The position numbers and the translations under genes were made by a program. Source: CAZBWE01 sp964495465 (GTDB lineage Bacteria; Planctomycetota; Phycisphaerae; Sedimentisphaerales; Anaerobacaceae). Taken from it: a stretch of DNA of 7,403 nt. The stretch is taken from NCBI GenBank assembly GCA_964495465.1, contig CAZBWE010000101.1, forward strand, positions 1-7,403, in the 5' to 3' direction. Below the pieces are notes generated by a model that made no database searches, was not told where the DNA came from, and worked only from the letters and a program-made list of their open reading frames with translations. Each line of letters opens with the position of its first letter. Position 1 is the first letter of the stretch. This document shows, in pieces, positions 5,442-7,403 of this stretch.

Positions 5442-5506
5442 AGTTTATTGTTCATCCGGCTACGGCTCGCTCCGCCGAGACGAGTTGGTCGTAGTTCATT
5501 GATTCC
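5442..5506. repeat. Heptamer cluster in the hisC leader, split by a 37-bp GC-rich element
   Basis: Directly upstream of the hisC ATG are two 7-bp units, AGTTTAT and TGTTCAT (5442-5455), of the same type as the ruvA-ruvB array. After a GC-rich stretch (5456-5492), two more follow: AGTTCAT and a degenerate TGATTCC (5493-5506). The pattern suggests that the GC-rich piece was inserted into a pre-existing heptamer array. The inserted piece contains short complementary words, CTCG (5466-5469) with CGAG at 5476-5479 or 5481-5484, so it can form a small hairpin. Its origin is not recognised. Confidence 0.65.
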
Positions 5507-5512
5507 ATCTAA

Positions 5513-5533
5513 ACGCTATACGCTGCACGCTAT
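5513..5533. repeat. Three tandem 7-bp units (ACGCTAT type)
   Basis: Units are ACGCTAT, ACGCTGC and ACGCTAT, exactly adjacent. This is a further heptamer cluster with a different unit sequence. It lies just downstream of the candidate hisC promoter and would be transcribed in the 5' leader. Confidence 0.7.
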
Positions 5534-5542
5534 TTTTATAAG

Positions 5543-5570
5543 ATTATACGCACATTTGTCCAAAAGTGAA
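5543..5570 (-). promoter_or_regulatory. Candidate sigma-70 type promoter for the hisC-ruvB string
   Basis: On the minus strand, TTCACT (5565-5570, four of six matches to TTGACA) is followed by a 16-bp spacer and a perfect TATAAT (5543-5548). Transcription would begin near 5536, giving a leader of about 95 bases that contains both heptamer clusters before hisC. The position fits: it is the only large gene-free gap upstream of the compact string. No operator, attenuator peptide with His codons or T-box could be recognised in the leader. The region 5571-5648 is AT-rich with no further signal. Confidence 0.45.
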
Positions 5571-5648
5571 AGGGTGATTTTACTACAATTACCACGTATT
5601 GAAACAAATGTAATTTTGGCGTTAAAAGAGGTTCGCAAGTAAAGATTA

Positions 5649-5721
5649 GCCACAAAGACACAAAGTCACAAAAATAGTTTGAATTTGAAAACAAATATTA
5701 GTGTCTTTGTGCATTAGTGGC
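5649..5721. repeat. Long inverted repeat of CACAAAG type downstream of accD
   Basis: Arms 5649-5669 and 5701-5721 are complementary at 18 or so of 21 positions around a 31-base AT-rich spacer; both arms begin and end with GCCAC/GTGGC and contain ACAAAG/CTTTGT. The left arm also contains three tandem 8-bp units of CACAAAG plus one base (5651-5674). In the minus-strand transcript it lies 36 bases after the accD stop and could fold into a large stem-loop that stabilises or terminates the accD message, although no strong U-run follows. The type is familiar to me as a dispersed intergenic repeat in many environmental bacterial genomes. Confidence 0.7.
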
Positions 5722-5757
5722 AGAATACGAGACAATATACAAGGTAAAAGAGATGAG

Positions 5758-6603
5758 TTATTTTTGACAATAATCTATAAGGCGGGCGATTTCGCTGCGG
5801 AGGTCCCTGCGGTGGACTATCATATCCACAAAGCCGTGCTTCAACATAAACTCAGCTGTCTGGAACCCCTCCGGCAGCTCCACTTTTATCGTCTCAGCGA
5901 TTGTTCTTGGCCCGGCAAAGCCAATCAGTGCCCCCGGTTCAGCTATTATACAATCGCCCAACATCGCAAAGCTGGCTGTTACCCCGCCTGTGGTCGGGTC
6001 GGTCAGAACCGAGATGAATAGCCCCCCCGCATCGTCAAATTTCGCAAGGGCAGCAGATGTCTTGGCCATCTGACCTAACGACACCACCCCCTCGTGCATT
6101 CTTGCCCCGCCGGAACAACTGACAACCACCAAAGGCAGGTTCTCCTCCATCGCCATATCGACTGCGGAACAAAATTTCTCGCCGACCACAAAACCCATCG
6201 AGCCCATCAGGAAATTCGGCTCCATCACGCCGAGGATTATGCCCCTTCCCTTGATAAAGGCCTTGCCTATCAGCATCGCCTCCTTTTCGCCGGATTTTTT
6301 CTCGTCGCCCTTCAATCGCTGCTTGTATGTGGTTCCTCTGAACTTGAAGCCGAGCGGGTCGCCGGATGCCAAATCGCTTAGAGATTGCTGGAACGAATCT
6401 TCATCGGCCAGATACTTTATTCGGGTCGAAGCGCTGATTCGGAAGTGATGGTTGCATTCCGGGCAGACGTTAAGATTTTTCTCAACGCTTTCCCTGTAAA
6501 GCATATGCTCGCAGCCCGGGCAACGCATCCAGAGCCCGTCGGGCATCTCTTTACGCGGCTTCAACGAAAAGCCGTTCCATTTTGATTTTGCTTTTTGAGC
6601 CAT
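5758..6603 (-). CDS. accD: Acetyl-CoA carboxylase carboxyltransferase subunit beta
   Basis: A 281-residue subunit that, with AccA, transfers the carboxyl group from biotin-BCCP to acetyl-CoA, giving malonyl-CoA for fatty acid synthesis. The N-terminal zinc ribbon is complete: C28, C31, C47 and C50, in the usual CxxC-x15-CxxC spacing. The crotonase-like carboxyltransferase domain follows, with SMGFVVGEKF (135-144), SCSGGARMHEG (162-172, oxyanion glycines) and QMAKTSAAL. TDPTTGGVTASFAMLGD, IAEPGALIGFAGPRTIAETI and LPEGFQTAEFMLKHGFVDMIV come next in family order. The length is slightly short of E. coli (304), lacking mainly terminal extensions. The ATG (6601-6603) has no clear Shine-Dalgarno sequence. 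accA is not in the window. Upstream rpe is 188 bp away and downstream hisC 316 bp away, so it may be its own unit or joined to rpe. Confidence 0.97.
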   Translation of the reverse strand: MAQKAKSKWNGFSLKPRKEMPDGLWMRCPGCEHMLYRESVEKNLNVCPECNHHFRISASTRIKYLADEDSFQQSLSDLASGDPLGFKFRGTTYKQRLKGDEKKSGEKEAMLIGKAFIKGRGIILGVMEPNFLMGSMGFVVGEKFCSAVDMAMEENLPLVVVSCSGGARMHEGVVSLGQMAKTSAALAKFDDAGGLFISVLTDPTTGGVTASFAMLGDCIIAEPGALIGFAGPRTIAETIKVELPEGFQTAEFMLKHGFVDMIVHRRDLRSEIARLIDYCQK

Positions 6604-6654
6604 ATCAATCTTTAATTAACGCCGTGTTATACATGGGATTTTCTGCTTTTTTAC

Positions 6655-6722
6655 GTCATTCCTGCGGAAGCAGGAATCCAGAATACCAAAAAGTCTGGAC
6701 TCCGCATCAAGTGCGGAATAAC
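6655..6722. repeat. Compound hairpin repeat, dRS3-like, between rpe and accD
   Basis: The 68-bp element has near-complementary ends (GTCATTCC and GGAATAAC, one mismatch). Inside are two small hairpins: CCTGC-GGAA-GCAGG (6661-6674) and CCGCA-TCAAG-TGCGG (6702-6716). A cross-pairing between GGAATCCAGA (6673-6682) and TCTGGACTCC (6694-6703) has one mismatch. The first hairpin has the ATTCC-(10)-GGAAT architecture of neisserial dRS3-type repeats, and such double-hairpin elements are widespread as non-autonomous dispersed repeats. No open reading frame is present. The flanks (6604-6654 and 6723-6791) are AT-rich, with only a weak promoter-like TATAAC at 6626-6631 on the minus strand. Confidence 0.75.
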
Positions 6723-6791
6723 AGGTCGTTGAATCGCAAATAACAAGGCACACAGAATTTTATCAAAAACTTACAAGAATTGCTATAAAAA

Positions 6792-7403
6792 TTACTTTGC
6801 TGCATTACGAATAGCGTTTATTGCGGCAATACGGTCGGTTTGTGCAAATATTGCATTGCCTGCCACGAGCGTATCAGCACCGTAGGAAACTACAATTGGC
6901 GTGGTCTGCGGGTCTATCCCGCCATCGACTTCTATACGTATATCGGGGCCGACAATTTCCCGTACTTTGATGACTTTTTTGGCTGCATCCTGCATAAATT
7001 CCTGAGCACCAAAACCCGGATGAACCGTCATTACCAAAACCATATCACAAAGAGGCGCAATCTTTTCTATTTGCTCCACTGGAGTCTCGGGATTGAGGCA
7101 TATCCCTGCAGTGCAGCCGAGCTTGTGCAGTTTATCGATAATTTTCTCCGGCTTATCCGTAACTTCGATGTGAAATGTTATATGATTGACACCGGCTTCG
7201 ACAAAGTGCTCTATGTACTTATCCGGCTCGCTTATCATCAGGTGGCTGTCGAAGACCAGATTGCTGTATTTGCGAAGCTTGGCAATCACTGGCGGGCCGA
7301 TTGTAATATTCGGAACAAAGTGACCATCCATAATATCCAGATGCACCATCTTCACACCAGCCGACTCAACTATAGCTATCTCGTCAGCCAATCTTGCAAA
7401 ATC
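6792..7403 (-). CDS. rpe: Ribulose-phosphate 3-epimerase, N-terminus cut by window edge
   Basis: 203 residues are visible. The enzyme interconverts D-ribulose 5-phosphate and D-xylulose 5-phosphate in the pentose phosphate (or Calvin) pathway; it is a metal-dependent TIM barrel. In visible numbering the four metal ligands are H21 and D23 (VHLDIMDGHFVPN), H54 (FDSHLMI) and D160 (EVDGGI). The phosphate-binding loop HPGFGAQEF (128-136) and VAGNAIF (180-186) are also present. The sequence enters the window at DFARLADE, which in the family follows the opening PSILSA, so only about 12 residues are missing beyond position 7403. An in-frame TTG at 7389-7391 could be mistaken for a start but lies inside the conserved first helix. 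The stop is TAA at 6792. Confidence 0.97.
   Translation of the reverse strand, partial: DFARLADEIAIVESAGVKMVHLDIMDGHFVPNITIGPPVIAKLRKYSNLVFDSHLMISEPDKYIEHFVEAGVNHITFHIEVTDKPEKIIDKLHKLGCTAGICLNPETPVEQIEKIAPLCDMVLVMTVHPGFGAQEFMQDAAKKVIKVREIVGPDIRIEVDGGIDPQTTPIVVSYGADTLVAGNAIFAQTDRIAAINAIRNAAK

Noticed and set aside
6626..6654. Promoter for accD (TATAAC at 6626-6631)
   Set aside because: The minus 10 is reasonable but the best minus 35 at 16-18 bp spacing matches only three of six positions and abuts the hairpin repeat; too weak to list.
7389..7391. TTG as start of rpe
   Set aside because: The frame stays open to the window edge with DFAR, which belongs to the conserved SADFARL segment, so the true start is outside the window.

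Overview
All nine protein genes in this window lie on the minus strand, so transcription runs from high to low coordinates. The window looks like a chromosomal housekeeping region of a bacterium, most likely a planctomycete of the Phycisphaerae/Sedimentisphaerales kind or a relative. That placement is an inference. It rests on the RuvA form with a Gly/Pro-rich insertion before the helix-hairpin-helix domain, the RuvC form with a HYAHPKTAILMGHARG core, the CysRS with a GHLTDDADEGEDK segment and KMGKS loop, and intergenic spaces full of short-period repeats. No phage, plasmid, transposase, toxin-antitoxin or defence gene is visible, and there is no tRNA, rRNA or CRISPR array.

Layout in transcription order: (1) rpe, ribulose-phosphate 3-epimerase, with its N-terminus cut by the right window edge; (2) a 188-bp gap holding a compound dRS3-like hairpin repeat; (3) accD, the carboxyltransferase beta subunit of acetyl-CoA carboxylase; (4) a 316-bp gene-free gap with a long CACAAAG-type inverted repeat, a candidate promoter and two heptamer repeat clusters, one split by a GC-rich insert; (5) a compact gene string hisC, hisB, ispF, cysS, ruvC, ruvA, ruvB, with ruvB cut by the left edge. 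Within the string, hisB/ispF overlap by 4 bp (GTGA), cysS/ruvC by 4 bp (ATGA) and ruvC/ruvA by 17 bp. The ispF-cysS gap is 13 bp. Only the hisC-hisB gap (96 bp) and the ruvA-ruvB gap (76 bp) are sizeable, and both contain heptamer repeats.

The string joins two histidine biosynthesis steps (HisC, HisB), one non-mevalonate isoprenoid step (IspF), cysteinyl-tRNA synthetase and the complete RuvABC Holliday junction machine. All the proteins look intact and functional; the genes themselves are ordinary.

The unusual material is the repeat layer. Tandem 7-bp repeats with at least four different unit sequences but the same period occur at five places, always at gene boundaries or in leaders. They appear to supply the start-codon context of ruvB and hisC, the whole ruvA-ruvB spacer (ten units in an inverted arrangement) and the C-terminal tail of RuvC. 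Separately, a 26-bp palindromic element sits in frame inside hisC and adds about ten residues to the protein. No new enzymatic system was found; the repeat ecology is the part worth following.
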